DNA of 64,000 bases from Streptomyces sp. RKAG293. Its GTDB lineage: Bacteria; Actinomycetota; Actinomycetes; Streptomycetales; Streptomycetaceae. Below the pieces are notes generated by a model. That model saw nothing but the letters and a program-made list of their open reading frames with translations, was not told the DNA's origin and ran no database searches. Shown here piece after piece: positions 51,217 to 59,827 of the stretch (its first letter is position 1; each line of letters starts with the position of its first letter). A program made the position numbers and the translations under genes. The DNA lies in the NCBI RefSeq assembly GCF_023701745.1, contig NZ_JAJOZB010000001.1:1990501-2054500 (forward strand). The letters run 5' to 3'.

Positions 51217-52176
51217 TCAGACGGTCACGCCGTGCTCGTTCAGGTACGCGACCGGGTCGATGTCCGAGCCGTAGTCGGGACCGGTACGGATCTCGAAGTG
51301 CAGGTGCGGGCCGGTCACGTTGCCGGTCGCGCCGGACAGGCCGATCTGCTGGCCCTCGGTGACGGTCTCGCCGGCCGAGACGGACAGCGAGGACAGGTGC
51401 GCGTACTGCGAGTACTTGCCGTCGCTGTGCTGGATGACGACCTGGTTGCCGTACGCGCCGCCGTCGCCCGCGGAGATGACGGTGCCGGCGGCGATCGCCT
51501 TCACCGTGGTGCCGGTCGACACGACGAAGTCCACACCGGTGTGGTAACCGCTGGACCAGCTGGAACCGGACTGGTGGTACGGGGTGCCGATGCTGGCGCC
51601 CGAGACCGGGAGGGTGTAGCCGGAGGAGGAGCTCGCGGCGGCGGGGGCCTTGTCGGCGGAGGACGAGGACTTCGCGGTCGACTCGCTCTTGGCCGGGGCC
51701 TTCTTCGCCGGGGCCTTCTTCGTCTCCGTCTTCGTCTCCGTGGACGCCTTCGGGGACGCCTTCGGCGCCGGGTCGGCGGACGGGGCGGAGTTCGACGGCA
51801 CGGCCTTGGAGCCCAGGGCCAGGGTCTGGCCCGGGAAGATCAGGTCCGGGTTGCCGCCGACGGTCTGCTTGTTGTCGGCGTACAGCTTCTGCCAGCCGCC
51901 GTTGACGTGGTGCACGTCGGCGATCTTCGACAGGCTGTCCCCGCCGACCACCTTGTACGTGTCGGCGGTCTTCGCCGGAGCGGCCTTGGCGGCCGGGGCG
52001 GCGTGCGCCGGGGCGGAGGCGGCGGCGTTCGCGGCGGTCACGTGCGTGTCAGCGGCGAAGGCGTTCGACGACATCGCCAGCGGCAGCGCGAGCGCGGCGC
52101 CACCGGTGCCGGCCGCGACGCAGATCCTGGTGAGCCGGCTCATACGGCCAATACGGTGCTTTCCCTTTGCGGGCAT
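51217..52176 (-). CDS. Secreted LysM / M23 peptidoglycan endopeptidase
   Basis: The 319-residue protein has a signal peptide (IGRMSRLTRICVAAGTGGAALAL, cut after AFA), a LysM domain (DTYKVVGGDSLSKIADVHHV, about 72-120), an Ala/Lys/Pro/Ser linker, and an M23 zinc peptidase with YHTGVDFVV (first His and Asp) and GPHLHFEIRTG (HxH). All metal ligands are present, so an active glycyl- or D,D-type endopeptidase is expected. AGGAGAGG precedes the ATG, and a c-di-AMP riboswitch lies in its leader, as for other Streptomyces wall hydrolases. Confidence 0.95.
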   Translation of the reverse strand: MPAKGKHRIGRMSRLTRICVAAGTGGAALALPLAMSSNAFAADTHVTAANAAASAPAHAAPAAKAAPAKTADTYKVVGGDSLSKIADVHHVNGGWQKLYADNKQTVGGNPDLIFPGQTLALGSKAVPSNSAPSADPAPKASPKASTETKTETKKAPAKKAPAKSESTAKSSSSADKAPAAASSSSGYTLPVSGASIGTPYHQSGSSWSSGYHTGVDFVVSTGTTVKAIAAGTVISAGDGGAYGNQVVIQHSDGKYSQYAHLSSLSVSAGETVTEGQQIGLSGATGNVTGPHLHFEIRTGPDYGSDIDPVAYLNEHGVTV

Positions 52177-52225
52177 GGGGGAGTTCCTCTCCTACGCCGG
52201 CGAGGTGAGCTGTCGGGTTCGGGCT

Positions 52226-52385
52226 GGAGCTGCCCGGTCGCGGCATGCGCCATTGACGGCGCGGCCTGTTGCGACTTCACCCCAAGCCGTTCCCGATCTT
52301 CGGGAACGGCACTTACCTGGGTCCCCCGCTCCTGCCGTAGAAGTTTGGTGTTCAAAGCACCGGGCAGCGGCAGGACTAGGCGTTC
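52226..52385 (-). promoter_or_regulatory. c-di-AMP (ydaO-yuaA) riboswitch before the M23 gene
   Basis: On the minus strand the leader contains the conserved core: GAGCGGGGGACCCA, a GTGCCGTTCCC hairpin, then CTTGGGGTGAAG (52275-52331). An outer helix is formed by GCTGCCCGGT (complement of 52359-52368) pairing with ACCGGGCAGC (complement of 52229-52238), and an internal helix by CCTGCCG/CGGCAGG. This matches the ydaO class that turns off wall-hydrolase genes when c-di-AMP is high. The ribosome site is about 40 nt downstream of the element. Confidence 0.92.
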
Positions 52386-52681
52386 CACCCGGTGGGATCC
52401 TGCGAGCATTTGACCCGCAGGAGAGCGAAGCTAGGCGAACTCCCGACGACAGGGCAACATTCGGGCATGAGCCGCATATCACGTGCGGAGCCGCCCGCGC
52501 ATTTCGGTGACCCTGAGTCGTTCCGCCCGTTCTGTACGTGTGCGATTTCTTCACTTTCAGTGAAGCGACACACTGAAGGCGTAATAAAAGACGTATGTCG
52601 GGAACGCACCGTGGAGAAGGCGGCAGCTCTGCGTATCACACGCGTGAGCCCGCTCACTCGGCGGGCCGGGTGTGAGCGCGG
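52386..52681. other. Non-coding stretch upstream of the riboswitch
   Basis: About 300 bp with no gene. It contains a less G+C-rich patch (about 52530-52600) with a perfect 7-bp hairpin CTTCACT-TTC-AGTGAAG at 52549-52565, which could be a regulator site, and must hold the promoter of the M23 gene. No clear -10/-35 pair was identified. Confidence 0.6.
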
Positions 52682-53731
52682 TCACGTGCCGAGCGGTGCC
52701 CGATCCCGCCCCTGGACCTGCCCGGCGAACTGCCCCGAGGCGTGCCCCGGGCGGATCCGGGGGTCGAGGACGCGGCTGAGGCGGTAGGCCGCGACCCGGA
52801 AGCCCACCGCGGGCCAGTGCCCCGCCGCCAGCGGCGAAGCGGAGTGCCAGCGGGCGCCGATGTGCCGGTACTCGTGGTCGTACGCCCAGGCCGCCGCGGT
52901 GGCGAGCAGAATCCGGCTGACGCCCTCGCCCCGCGCGGACGGCTCGACGTACGCCTCGGCCAGCTCCACGCAGCCGTCCGGGGTGACCGGGCCGGCCGGG
53001 GACGGGGCGAGCAGCACCATGCCGATCTCCTCACCGCCGCGGCCGGCGATCCAGGCCGCGCAGCGGGGGTCGGAGAGCGTGTCGGTGTAGCGGGTGCGCA
53101 TCGCGGCGAGGGCGGCGTCGGACTGCGGCAGGAACATGGCCGACTCCCGCTGGTAGCGGGCCGACTCCGCGGCCATCCGGCCGATCTGCGGCAGATCGCC
53201 GGGGCCGGCCCGGCGGATGCTCAGCCCGTCCACCCCGCGCGGCTGCCGGCCGCGGGGCTTGACCGCCATCAGCCCGTACATCTCCTCGAAGCCGAAGCCC
53301 AGTTGGCACCAGTCCATCGCGGCGGTCCCGGACGCCGGCAGTTCGACGTAGTGGACCAGTCGCCGCTGGGCGACGAGCCGGGCGGCCGCCTCGGCGTACA
53401 GGGCGAGCAGCGCGGCGTTGTCGCGCTGCCCCGGCGCGGGTGCGTGCCCGCCGTGCCGGACCACCGCGGAGCGCGGGTGACTGCGGAGCGCGCCGGGTGT
53501 GTCCTCGGCGAGGTCGAGCGGGGAGGCCGCGAGATAGCCGGCGGGCCTGCCGCCGCTGTCCCGGGCGAAGTAGGCCTCGGTGTCCGGTTCCGCGAGCAGT
53601 CTTCCGAGCAGTTCCTGACCGGTGGGGGCGCCCGGCGGCCGGCTCTTGCGGGAGTGTCCGGACCAGCGGTCGTACAGGGCGGCGGCCTCGGGTATGTGCT
53701 CGGCGCTCATCGGCGCGATCGCGAAGGTCAT
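52682..53731 (-). CDS. Two-domain GNAT acetyltransferase
   Basis: From the ATG at 53731 the product has 349 residues. An N-terminal GNAT-like domain (about 1-160) is followed by a second, better conserved GNAT domain (about 175-320) with AEAYVEPSARGEGVSRILL, where the P-loop for acetyl-CoA reads RGEGVS in place of the consensus Q/RxxGxG/A. The last 25 residues are basic. Substrate unknown. No clear ribosome site precedes the ATG; a second ATG at 53710 is possible. The uridine-kinase-like gene ends 15 bp upstream, so they may be cotranscribed. Confidence 0.75.
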   Translation of the reverse strand: MTFAIAPMSAEHIPEAAALYDRWSGHSRKSRPPGAPTGQELLGRLLAEPDTEAYFARDSGGRPAGYLAASPLDLAEDTPGALRSHPRSAVVRHGGHAPAPGQRDNAALLALYAEAAARLVAQRRLVHYVELPASGTAAMDWCQLGFGFEEMYGLMAVKPRGRQPRGVDGLSIRRAGPGDLPQIGRMAAESARYQRESAMFLPQSDAALAAMRTRYTDTLSDPRCAAWIAGRGGEEIGMVLLAPSPAGPVTPDGCVELAEAYVEPSARGEGVSRILLATAAAWAYDHEYRHIGARWHSASPLAAGHWPAVGFRVAAYRLSRVLDPRIRPGHASGQFAGQVQGRDRAPLGT

Positions 53732-53745
53732 GGTGGTGGGCGACG

Positions 53746-54408
53746 CTAGCCGTCCGCGTGGTCCGGCGGCAAGGGATGTCCGCTCCACGCCGGGTGCCGG
53801 GGGTCGTCGGCGTGCACCAGGACGTCCGCGGCCTCCGCCGGACGGACCTCGTCGGCGTACCGCCCGAAGGCGGGGAGTGTCCAGTGCTCTTCGTCCGGGG
53901 TGCGCCGGGCCAGGGCCGCCGGGGAGAGCCGCAGATGGACCGTCAGGTCCAGGTCGAGCCCCTGGCCGAGCAGGAGTTGACCGTCCAGCAGCAGGACGCC
54001 GCCGGGCGGCAGTTCGACGTAGCCGGCCCGGGTCGCGCGGTCGGTGGCCGCGTCCCACAGCGAGGGCAGCACCCGGCCGCTGCCGCCGGGCGCCAGCGGG
54101 TCGAGGACCTCACGGCGCAGCGCTCCGGTGTCCAGCCACAGGTCGTAGTACGCGTCGGAGTCCTCGCGGCCGTACTCGAAGCGCAGCGAGGCCGGCCGCC
54201 AGAAGTCCGCGGCACGCACCCGCAGGACGCGGTGGCCGCGGGCGGGCAGCTCACCGGCGAGCGCGTCCGCCAGGGCGGCCGGCGCGGCGGCCGGGGCGCC
54301 GTCGACGGCCACCCGCAGCCACGGCCTGGCGGCCGTCGGAGTGAGGCCGGCCACCCGGTCGGCGAGGGTCCCGGCCAGCCGGGGCCAGGTGATCGGAGTC
54401 AGCCGCAT
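53746..54408 (-). CDS. Uridine-kinase-like protein lacking a P-loop lysine
   Basis: The 220-residue protein begins MRLTPITWPRLAGTL (an ATG at 54417 is possible). It matches Streptomyces proteins named uridine kinase: VLRVRAADFWRPASLRFEYGRE, YYDLWLDTGALRREVLDPL, RAGYVELPPGGVLLLDGQLLL and DLTVHLRLSPAALARRT. At the Walker A position, however, it reads VAVDGAPAAAPAALA with no GKS/T, so ATP-dependent kinase activity is doubtful. The conserved rest of the fold suggests a nucleotide or nucleoside-binding role. Confidence 0.8.
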   Translation of the reverse strand: MRLTPITWPRLAGTLADRVAGLTPTAARPWLRVAVDGAPAAAPAALADALAGELPARGHRVLRVRAADFWRPASLRFEYGREDSDAYYDLWLDTGALRREVLDPLAPGGSGRVLPSLWDAATDRATRAGYVELPPGGVLLLDGQLLLGQGLDLDLTVHLRLSPAALARRTPDEEHWTLPAFGRYADEVRPAEAADVLVHADDPRHPAWSGHPLPPDHADG

Positions 54409-54687
54409 GGGCGGCATCGTCGCATACGCGGCGCCACGCCCTGGCCCTGGATCGGCGGGGTCACTCGGCCGTCCGGGCGACTTGGCTGCGCCATCGGCGT
54501 GACGGCGGACATGACCCGCGGCGGGCCCGGCAATGATCGCGCCGAGATCGCTCCGGCGGGCTTCCGGAACGACCATCCGGGGGAAATTTCCTACAAATCA
54601 CCCATTTACCACTTTCCAGTACCCATTACTTTTTGTGAGCCTGGAAGAACTCATGGTGACCGTCCCCATCACCCAGGAGAAAGCCCA

Positions 54688-54882
54688 ATGATCCTGTCTA
54701 TCTCAGGCGTCGTTCTGCTCGGCGTCATCGCGTTCCTGTTCTTCCGCAAGGACGGACTGAAGGTCTCCCACCTTCTCGTCTGCGCCCTCTTCGGCTTCTA
54801 CCTCGCGGGCACCGGCATCGCCCCGAGCATCAAGGCCGGCGGAGCCAGCCTTGCGAGCCTGCTGGGCGGGATCAAGATCTAG
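54688..54882 (+). CDS. Small membrane protein, 64 residues
   Basis: CCAGGAGAAAGCCCA precedes the ATG. The product MILSISGVVLLGVIAFLFF has two hydrophobic helices (about 1-19 and 27-45) and a Gly/Ser-rich C-terminus (GGASLASLLGGIKI). It precedes the FtsK-like ATPase by 114 bp on the same strand, a pairing that resembles the small membrane proteins near Tra/FtsK-type ATPases of Streptomyces elements. The region before it (54409-54687) has an AT-rich stretch near 54590-54640 likely to contain its promoter. Confidence 0.7.
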   Translation: MILSISGVVLLGVIAFLFFRKDGLKVSHLLVCALFGFYLAGTGIAPSIKAGGASLASLLGGIKI

Positions 54883-54996
54883 CGGGGCCGTCTACGACGG
54901 CAGCCCCAGGGCCCGGGGCCGCATGCCGGCGCTCCGGGCCCCATCTCGTCACCCACGACCCGCCACCCTCCCGCGAACCCACCCACTGGAGCATCC

Positions 54997-56652
54997 GTGG
55001 CCAGGCGCCCCCTCCCCAGCATCCTGAGCAGCAGGCCGTCGTTCGCGACCATCGTGAACAGCCGGCCGTCGCTCGCGCGCAGCCGCGAACTCGCGCGGAC
55101 CGCCGCCGACAGTGCCACCGACGTGCTCCATCCGCTGATCACCATCACCCGGGGCATGCGCATGCAGGCCGGCTGGGCCCGCAGCTGGTGGGCCCGCACC
55201 CCCAAGGACCGGCGCGGCCCGGCACTGCTGCTCTGCGCCGCCGCGATCGTCGTCGTCGCGCTGATGCCTTACGGCCCGCTGCTGGCGCTGGGCGCACTGC
55301 TGGCCTGCGCGGGCTGGATGGGCCGCGACCGCACCGCACCGGCGCCGACCGGACCCAGCGAGGCCGAGTCCGGGAAGCTCCAGGCGCTGTACGAGGCGCT
55401 GGTGCCCTATCTGTCCGACCCCGACGACCCGGCCCCGCTGTACGCACGCGACGGCGGCTGGGACAGCGCCTTCACCGAGTACACCTTCGAGGAGGGCCGG
55501 CTGGCCCGGCTGCATCTGCGCTACCCGGCGTACTTCACCGACGGCGAGGCCACGGCGCGGTCCCGCGTCGAACAGCTGCTGCACGCCAAGGCGGGGCGCG
55601 GCCGCGAGTACCGCTTCGACTGGAACGAGGAGGAGAACCACCTCACCCTCACCGCGCTGGGGCCGCTGTCCACCGGCATCACCGCCCAGCGCTTCGTCAC
55701 CGCGCCCGGCGAGACCGTCCTCGGCTTCACCGACTCCGAAGCCGTCCAGCGCACCGTTCCGGTCGCCGACGGGGACGAGGTCCGCGACGCCCCGGCCGTC
55801 GTCTGGCGGACCGGGCCGCGCGCCACCGAGCCGCATCTGCTGGCACTGGGCCGGCCGGGCACCGGCACGACCAGCCTGCTGCGGTCGATCGCCCTGCAGG
55901 CGCTGTGCCACGGCGATGTCGTGGTCATCGACGGCAGCGGCAGCGGTGAGTACGCCTGCCTCGTCGGACGTCCGGGGGTGCTGGCCGTCGAGAGCGGTCT
56001 GGCCGGGACCTGCGCCACCCTCGAATGGGCGGCGCACGAAACGGAACGGCGGCTGATCGCCGTCAACCGGGCCCGCCAGGCCGGGCATCCGGCACCGGAG
56101 GACACCCGCCGCCCGCTGTGGATCCTCGTCGACCGGCCCACCGCGCTCACCCAGCTCGCCCACGCCGAGGGCCGCCCCGACCCGCAGCTGCTGCTGGACG
56201 TCCCGCTGCGACACGGACGCACCGCCAACGTGGCGGTGGCCGTCGCCGACCAGGTCGACGCCGCCGAGGTACTGACCCCGGCCGTCATCACCCACACCCG
56301 CGCCCGCGTCCTGCTCGGCGCACTCGACCCCGAGCACGCGCGGGCCGTCCTCGGCGCCCCGCAGTGCACCACCTCGGCGGCCGAGGTCCCGGCCGGCCGC
56401 GGCTACGCCCGGCTCGGCACCGGCCCGGTGCTGCGACTGCAGGTCCCGGCCACCCCCGACCCGTACGACGAGGAGACCGGCGAGGCCGACCGCGAGGCCG
56501 TCCTGGCCCTGCTGCCCCTGGTCGACGCCCCCGCCGACGCCCTGGAGCACGAACCGGAGCAGGAACCGGAGCAGCACGCACCGGAGCGGGAGCCCGGCCG
56601 GGAACCGCTGCCGCAGCCGCTGATCCGCCGGACGGCGGACCTGGAGCGCTGA
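54997..56652 (+). CDS. FtsK/SpoIIIE-like membrane ATPase with degenerate Walker A
   Basis: The 551-residue protein (GTG start after CTGGAGC) has a basic N-terminus, two hydrophobic helices (about 75-110), a central alpha/beta region, and an ATPase-like domain from about 280. The P-loop reads GRPGTGTTS: the canonical Lys is Thr. The Walker B region is LWILVDRPT. A C-terminal EQEPEQ and acidic/proline tail precedes RRTADLER. It resembles the conserved chromosomal TraB/FtsK-type proteins of Streptomyces, DNA-translocating in intact members; with the Lys missing, ATP hydrolysis is uncertain. Confidence 0.7.
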   Translation: MARRPLPSILSSRPSFATIVNSRPSLARSRELARTAADSATDVLHPLITITRGMRMQAGWARSWWARTPKDRRGPALLLCAAAIVVVALMPYGPLLALGALLACAGWMGRDRTAPAPTGPSEAESGKLQALYEALVPYLSDPDDPAPLYARDGGWDSAFTEYTFEEGRLARLHLRYPAYFTDGEATARSRVEQLLHAKAGRGREYRFDWNEEENHLTLTALGPLSTGITAQRFVTAPGETVLGFTDSEAVQRTVPVADGDEVRDAPAVVWRTGPRATEPHLLALGRPGTGTTSLLRSIALQALCHGDVVVIDGSGSGEYACLVGRPGVLAVESGLAGTCATLEWAAHETERRLIAVNRARQAGHPAPEDTRRPLWILVDRPTALTQLAHAEGRPDPQLLLDVPLRHGRTANVAVAVADQVDAAEVLTPAVITHTRARVLLGALDPEHARAVLGAPQCTTSAAEVPAGRGYARLGTGPVLRLQVPATPDPYDEETGEADREAVLALLPLVDAPADALEHEPEQEPEQHAPEREPGREPLPQPLIRRTADLER

Positions 56653-56681
56653 CGCTCCGCGCCGGAGCGGTCCGGGTCCAG

Positions 56682-56711
56682 GTCCGGGTCCGGTGCCCGC
56701 CGGACCCGGAT
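56682..56711. terminator. Bidirectional hairpin between FtsK-like and MocR genes
   Basis: GTCCGGGTCCGG (56682-56693) pairs with CCGGACCCGGAT (56700-56711) around the loop TGCCCG. It lies in the gap between the convergent genes. Confidence 0.75.
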
Positions 56712-56718
56712 CCTGCGG

Positions 56719-58209
56719 TCAGGCCACGAAGAGGCCGGCGCCCTCGGCGTCGGAGCCGCCGCCGGAGCGGACGATGTGGGCGGCGGCGGCCAGCCGGGAG
56801 ACGGCCTCCTCGGCGGTGGCCCCGCCGACCGTGAACGGCAGCCGCACATAGGACTCGAAGGCCCCGTCGACACCGAACCGGGGCCCGGACGGAACACGGA
56901 CGCCGAGGCGTTCGCCCGCCACCGCGAGCCGGGAGCCCGACACGTCGCCGGTCCGCACCCACATCGTCATACCGCCGGCCGGCACGGTGAACTCCCAGTC
57001 CGGGGTCTGCTCGCGCAGCGCCGCCACCAGGTCGTCACGGTGCCCCGCGGCGCGGGCGCGGCGGGTGCCGACGGCCTGGTCCCAGCCGCCGCCACGCAGC
57101 AGCCAGGCCACGGCGAGCTGGTCGACGACGGGGGATCCGAGGTCCAGATAGGCGCGGGCGGAGACCAGCCGGCGGACGACGTCGGGCGCCGCCCGGACCC
57201 AGCCGATCCGCAGTCCCGCCCAGATCGCCTTGCTCGCGGAGCCGACCGTGATCACCGTGCCGCCCCGGTCGAACGCGGCCATCGGCCGCGGCACGGTCGT
57301 GTCCGGGTCCAGCACGAGCTCCGCCATCGTCTCGTCCGCGACGACCACCGTCCCCGAGGCACGGGCCGTCTCGACCAGGGCGCGGCGCTGCTCGTCGCCG
57401 ACCAGGGTGCCGGTCGGGTTGTGGAAGTCGGGCATGACGTAGGCCATCCGCGGCGCCGCGTCGCGCAGCACCCGCTGCCAGGCGTCGATGTCCCAGCCGC
57501 CGAGGTTGTCGCGCATGGCCACCGGCACCAGCCGGGCGCCGGTCTCGCGGAACAGCTCCAGCACGTTGGCGTAGCTCGGGGACTCCACCGCGACCCGTTC
57601 ACCGAGCCCGACGAGCCGCCGGGCCGCCGCGGCGATGGCGCCCATGGCACCGGTGGTGACCATGATCTGCTCGGGCATGGTGGGGACCCCACGGGCGGTG
57701 TAGCGGTCGGCGATCGCCTCGCGCAGCACCGGGAGTCCGGCGGGGAAGTCGCCGTGGGTGGCCGCGTAGGCCGGGAGTTCGGCCAGGGCGCCCTCCATCG
57801 CGCGGGTCAGCCACGGCTCGGGGGCGGGCAGGGCCGCGCAGCCGAGGTCGATGACGGTGCCCGCGGAGTCCGGCGGGAGCGGGTCGAGGATCCGGCTCGG
57901 CAGCGCGTGGCCCTCCGGTATGGCGGTCCAGCTGCCGGCGCCCCGCCGGGAACGGGCGAACCCCTCGGCGCGCAGCGTCTCGTACGCGGCGGCGACGGTG
58001 GTGCGGCTGACACCCAGCGCGAGCGCGAGCTCCCGCTCGGCGGGCAGCCGGGCGGCGACCGGTACCCGGCCTTCGAGCACCAGCAGCCGTACGCCGTCGG
58101 CGAGTCCGCGGTACGCGGGTACGCGACGGCCACCGGCACCGGGGGCCGGCCGGGGTTCGAGCAGCCGGGCGAGCGGCGCCGCTCCTACCGATGCAGTCCA
58201 CTGCGACAT
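56719..58209 (-). CDS. MocR-type regulator: GntR HTH fused to an aminotransferase fold
   Basis: The 496-residue protein (AGGTGGA upstream of the ATG at 58209) has a GntR winged helix (about 30-95; ERELALALGVSRTTVAAAYETLR) and a class I aminotransferase domain (about 120-480) with the PLP-binding Asn in DFHNPTG, Asp in VVVADET, and Lys327 in TVGSASKAIW. All PLP contacts visible are conserved. It is divergent from the YczE-type gene, and this pair recurs in Actinobacteria and Bacillus, so it presumably regulates that gene. Confidence 0.9.
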   Translation of the reverse strand: MSQWTASVGAAPLARLLEPRPAPGAGGRRVPAYRGLADGVRLLVLEGRVPVAARLPAERELALALGVSRTTVAAAYETLRAEGFARSRRGAGSWTAIPEGHALPSRILDPLPPDSAGTVIDLGCAALPAPEPWLTRAMEGALAELPAYAATHGDFPAGLPVLREAIADRYTARGVPTMPEQIMVTTGAMGAIAAAARRLVGLGERVAVESPSYANVLELFRETGARLVPVAMRDNLGGWDIDAWQRVLRDAAPRMAYVMPDFHNPTGTLVGDEQRRALVETARASGTVVVADETMAELVLDPDTTVPRPMAAFDRGGTVITVGSASKAIWAGLRIGWVRAAPDVVRRLVSARAYLDLGSPVVDQLAVAWLLRGGGWDQAVGTRRARAAGHRDDLVAALREQTPDWEFTVPAGGMTMWVRTGDVSGSRLAVAGERLGVRVPSGPRFGVDGAFESYVRLPFTVGGATAEEAVSRLAAAAHIVRSGGGSDAEGAGLFVA

Positions 58210-58306
58210 GGAATTCAGTCCACCTTTCGCGGATTGGCTGTGGCGGTCACCCACATCCATGCCACAGAGTGCCACGCATCTTGCCACCTTCACCAGGGGG
58301 GTCACC

Positions 58307-59008
58307 GTGCACACCGGTCGCCGCATCGTCCATCTCTACGCCGGTCTGGTGCTGTACGGCGCCAGCGACGGCCTCCTGGTCGGCGCCGGTCTCGGCCTGG
58401 ACCCGTGGGACGTCTTCCACCAGGGGATATCCGATCATTCCGGGCTGAGCATCGGCATGGTGTCGATCGTGGTGGGGGCGGCGGTGCTGCTGCTGTGGTG
58501 GCCGCTGCGGCAGCGGCCCGGCCTGGGCACCGTGTCCAACGTCTTCATCGTAGGACTGGCCATGGACGGCACGCTGCGGCTGCTGCCGGAGGTCCACGCG
58601 CTCGGCGTCCGGATCCCGCTGCTGGTGGCGGCGATCGTGCTCAACGGAGTGGCGACCGGCCTCTACATAACGGCACGCTTCGGACCCGGCCCGCGCGACG
58701 GGCTGATGACCGGACTGCACCGCAGGACGGGCCGGTCGATCCGGCTGGTCCGCACCGGCATCGAGCTGACGGTGCTGGCCGTCGGCTTCCTGCTGGGCGG
58801 CAGCGTCGGGGTGGGCACCGTGCTGTACGCGGTGGCGATCGGGCCGCTGGCCCAGTACTTCCTGCGCTTCTTCGAGATCCCGCAGCCGGCCGCACCGCCT
58901 GAGCCGGCTCCGGTCACCCCGCCGGAGCCGGAACGCTCGCCGGCCGTCGCGGCCTGCGGGGACCGCCCGGTGGCCGGGGCCGCCGCGGACCCGGCCATAC
59001 TGCCGTAG
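58307..59008 (+). CDS. YczE-family membrane protein
   Basis: The 233-residue protein from the GTG at 58307 (AGGGGGG upstream; an ATG at 58259 is possible) has five hydrophobic helices, with the family's GLGLDPWDVFHQGIS in the first loop and GLSIGMVSIVVGAAVLLLWWPLRQRPGLGT. The C-terminal 45 residues are Pro-rich. Function unknown; the family occurs divergent from MocR-type regulators, as here. Its TAG stop is directly followed by the GTG of the GDPD gene. Confidence 0.88.
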   Translation: MHTGRRIVHLYAGLVLYGASDGLLVGAGLGLDPWDVFHQGISDHSGLSIGMVSIVVGAAVLLLWWPLRQRPGLGTVSNVFIVGLAMDGTLRLLPEVHALGVRIPLLVAAIVLNGVATGLYITARFGPGPRDGLMTGLHRRTGRSIRLVRTGIELTVLAVGFLLGGSVGVGTVLYAVAIGPLAQYFLRFFEIPQPAAPPEPAPVTPPEPERSPAVAACGDRPVAGAAADPAILP

Positions 59009-59827
59009 GTGAGCGCACCTCCCCCTCCCCCGGTCCACCCGTACCTGGACCATCCGGCACCCCTCGCCTTCGCCCATCGCGGAGGTGCGGCGGACGGCCT
59101 GGAGAACACCCTGACGGCCTTCCGCCGTGCCGTCGACCTCGGCTACCGCTATCTGGAGACCGACGTCCATCTGACGTCGGACGGCGTACTGGTCGCCTTC
59201 CACGACGCGACCCTGGACCGGGTCACCGACGCGCGCGGCGCCATCGCCGGACGGCCCTGGAGCGAGGTCTCCCGGGCCCGGGTCGCGGGCCGTGAGCCGG
59301 TCTCCACGTTCGCGGAGCTGCTGGCGGCCTTTCCCGGTGCCCGGTGGAACGTGGACGTGAAGGCGGAGGCCGCCGCCGGCCCGCTGCTCGACGCGATCCG
59401 CACGGCGGACGCCTGGGACCGGGTGTGCGCCGGATCGTTCTCCGAGGCCCGGGTGGCCCGGCTGCGGGCGCTCGCCGGACCCCGGCTGGCCACCTCGCTG
59501 GGCACCCGGGGGGTCGCGGGCCTGCGGCTGCGCTCGTACGGCGGCCGGCCGCTGGAGCGGCTGCCCGCGCGGCTGCTCGACGCGGCGGTACGGCGCGGCG
59601 CGGTCTGCGTCCAGGTGCCGGAGCGCGTCGCGGGCGTTCCGGTGGCGGACCGCAGGTTCATCGACGCCGCGCACCGGCGGGGTCTGCAGGTCCATGTCTG
59701 GACGATCAACGACCCCCGGCGGATGACCGCGCTCCTCGACCTCGGAGTGGATGGCATCATGACCGATCACATCGAGGCACTGCGCACGGTGTTGTCCGAG
59801 CGGGGGACCTGGTGGACACGGCGGTAA
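59009..59827 (+). CDS. Glycerophosphodiester phosphodiesterase
   Basis: The 272-residue protein (GTG start abutting the previous stop) has the GDPD TIM-barrel motifs: FAHRGGAADGLENTL with the catalytic His, YLETDVHLTSDGVLVAFHDATLDR with the metal-binding Glu-Asp and second His, and VDVKAE. No signal peptide, so it acts in the cytoplasm, hydrolysing glycerophosphodiesters to glycerol 3-phosphate and an alcohol. The gene order YczE-GDPD-MFS is continuous, with overlaps, implying one operon. Confidence 0.92.
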   Translation: MSAPPPPPVHPYLDHPAPLAFAHRGGAADGLENTLTAFRRAVDLGYRYLETDVHLTSDGVLVAFHDATLDRVTDARGAIAGRPWSEVSRARVAGREPVSTFAELLAAFPGARWNVDVKAEAAAGPLLDAIRTADAWDRVCAGSFSEARVARLRALAGPRLATSLGTRGVAGLRLRSYGGRPLERLPARLLDAAVRRGAVCVQVPERVAGVPVADRRFIDAAHRRGLQVHVWTINDPRRMTALLDLGVDGIMTDHIEALRTVLSERGTWWTRR

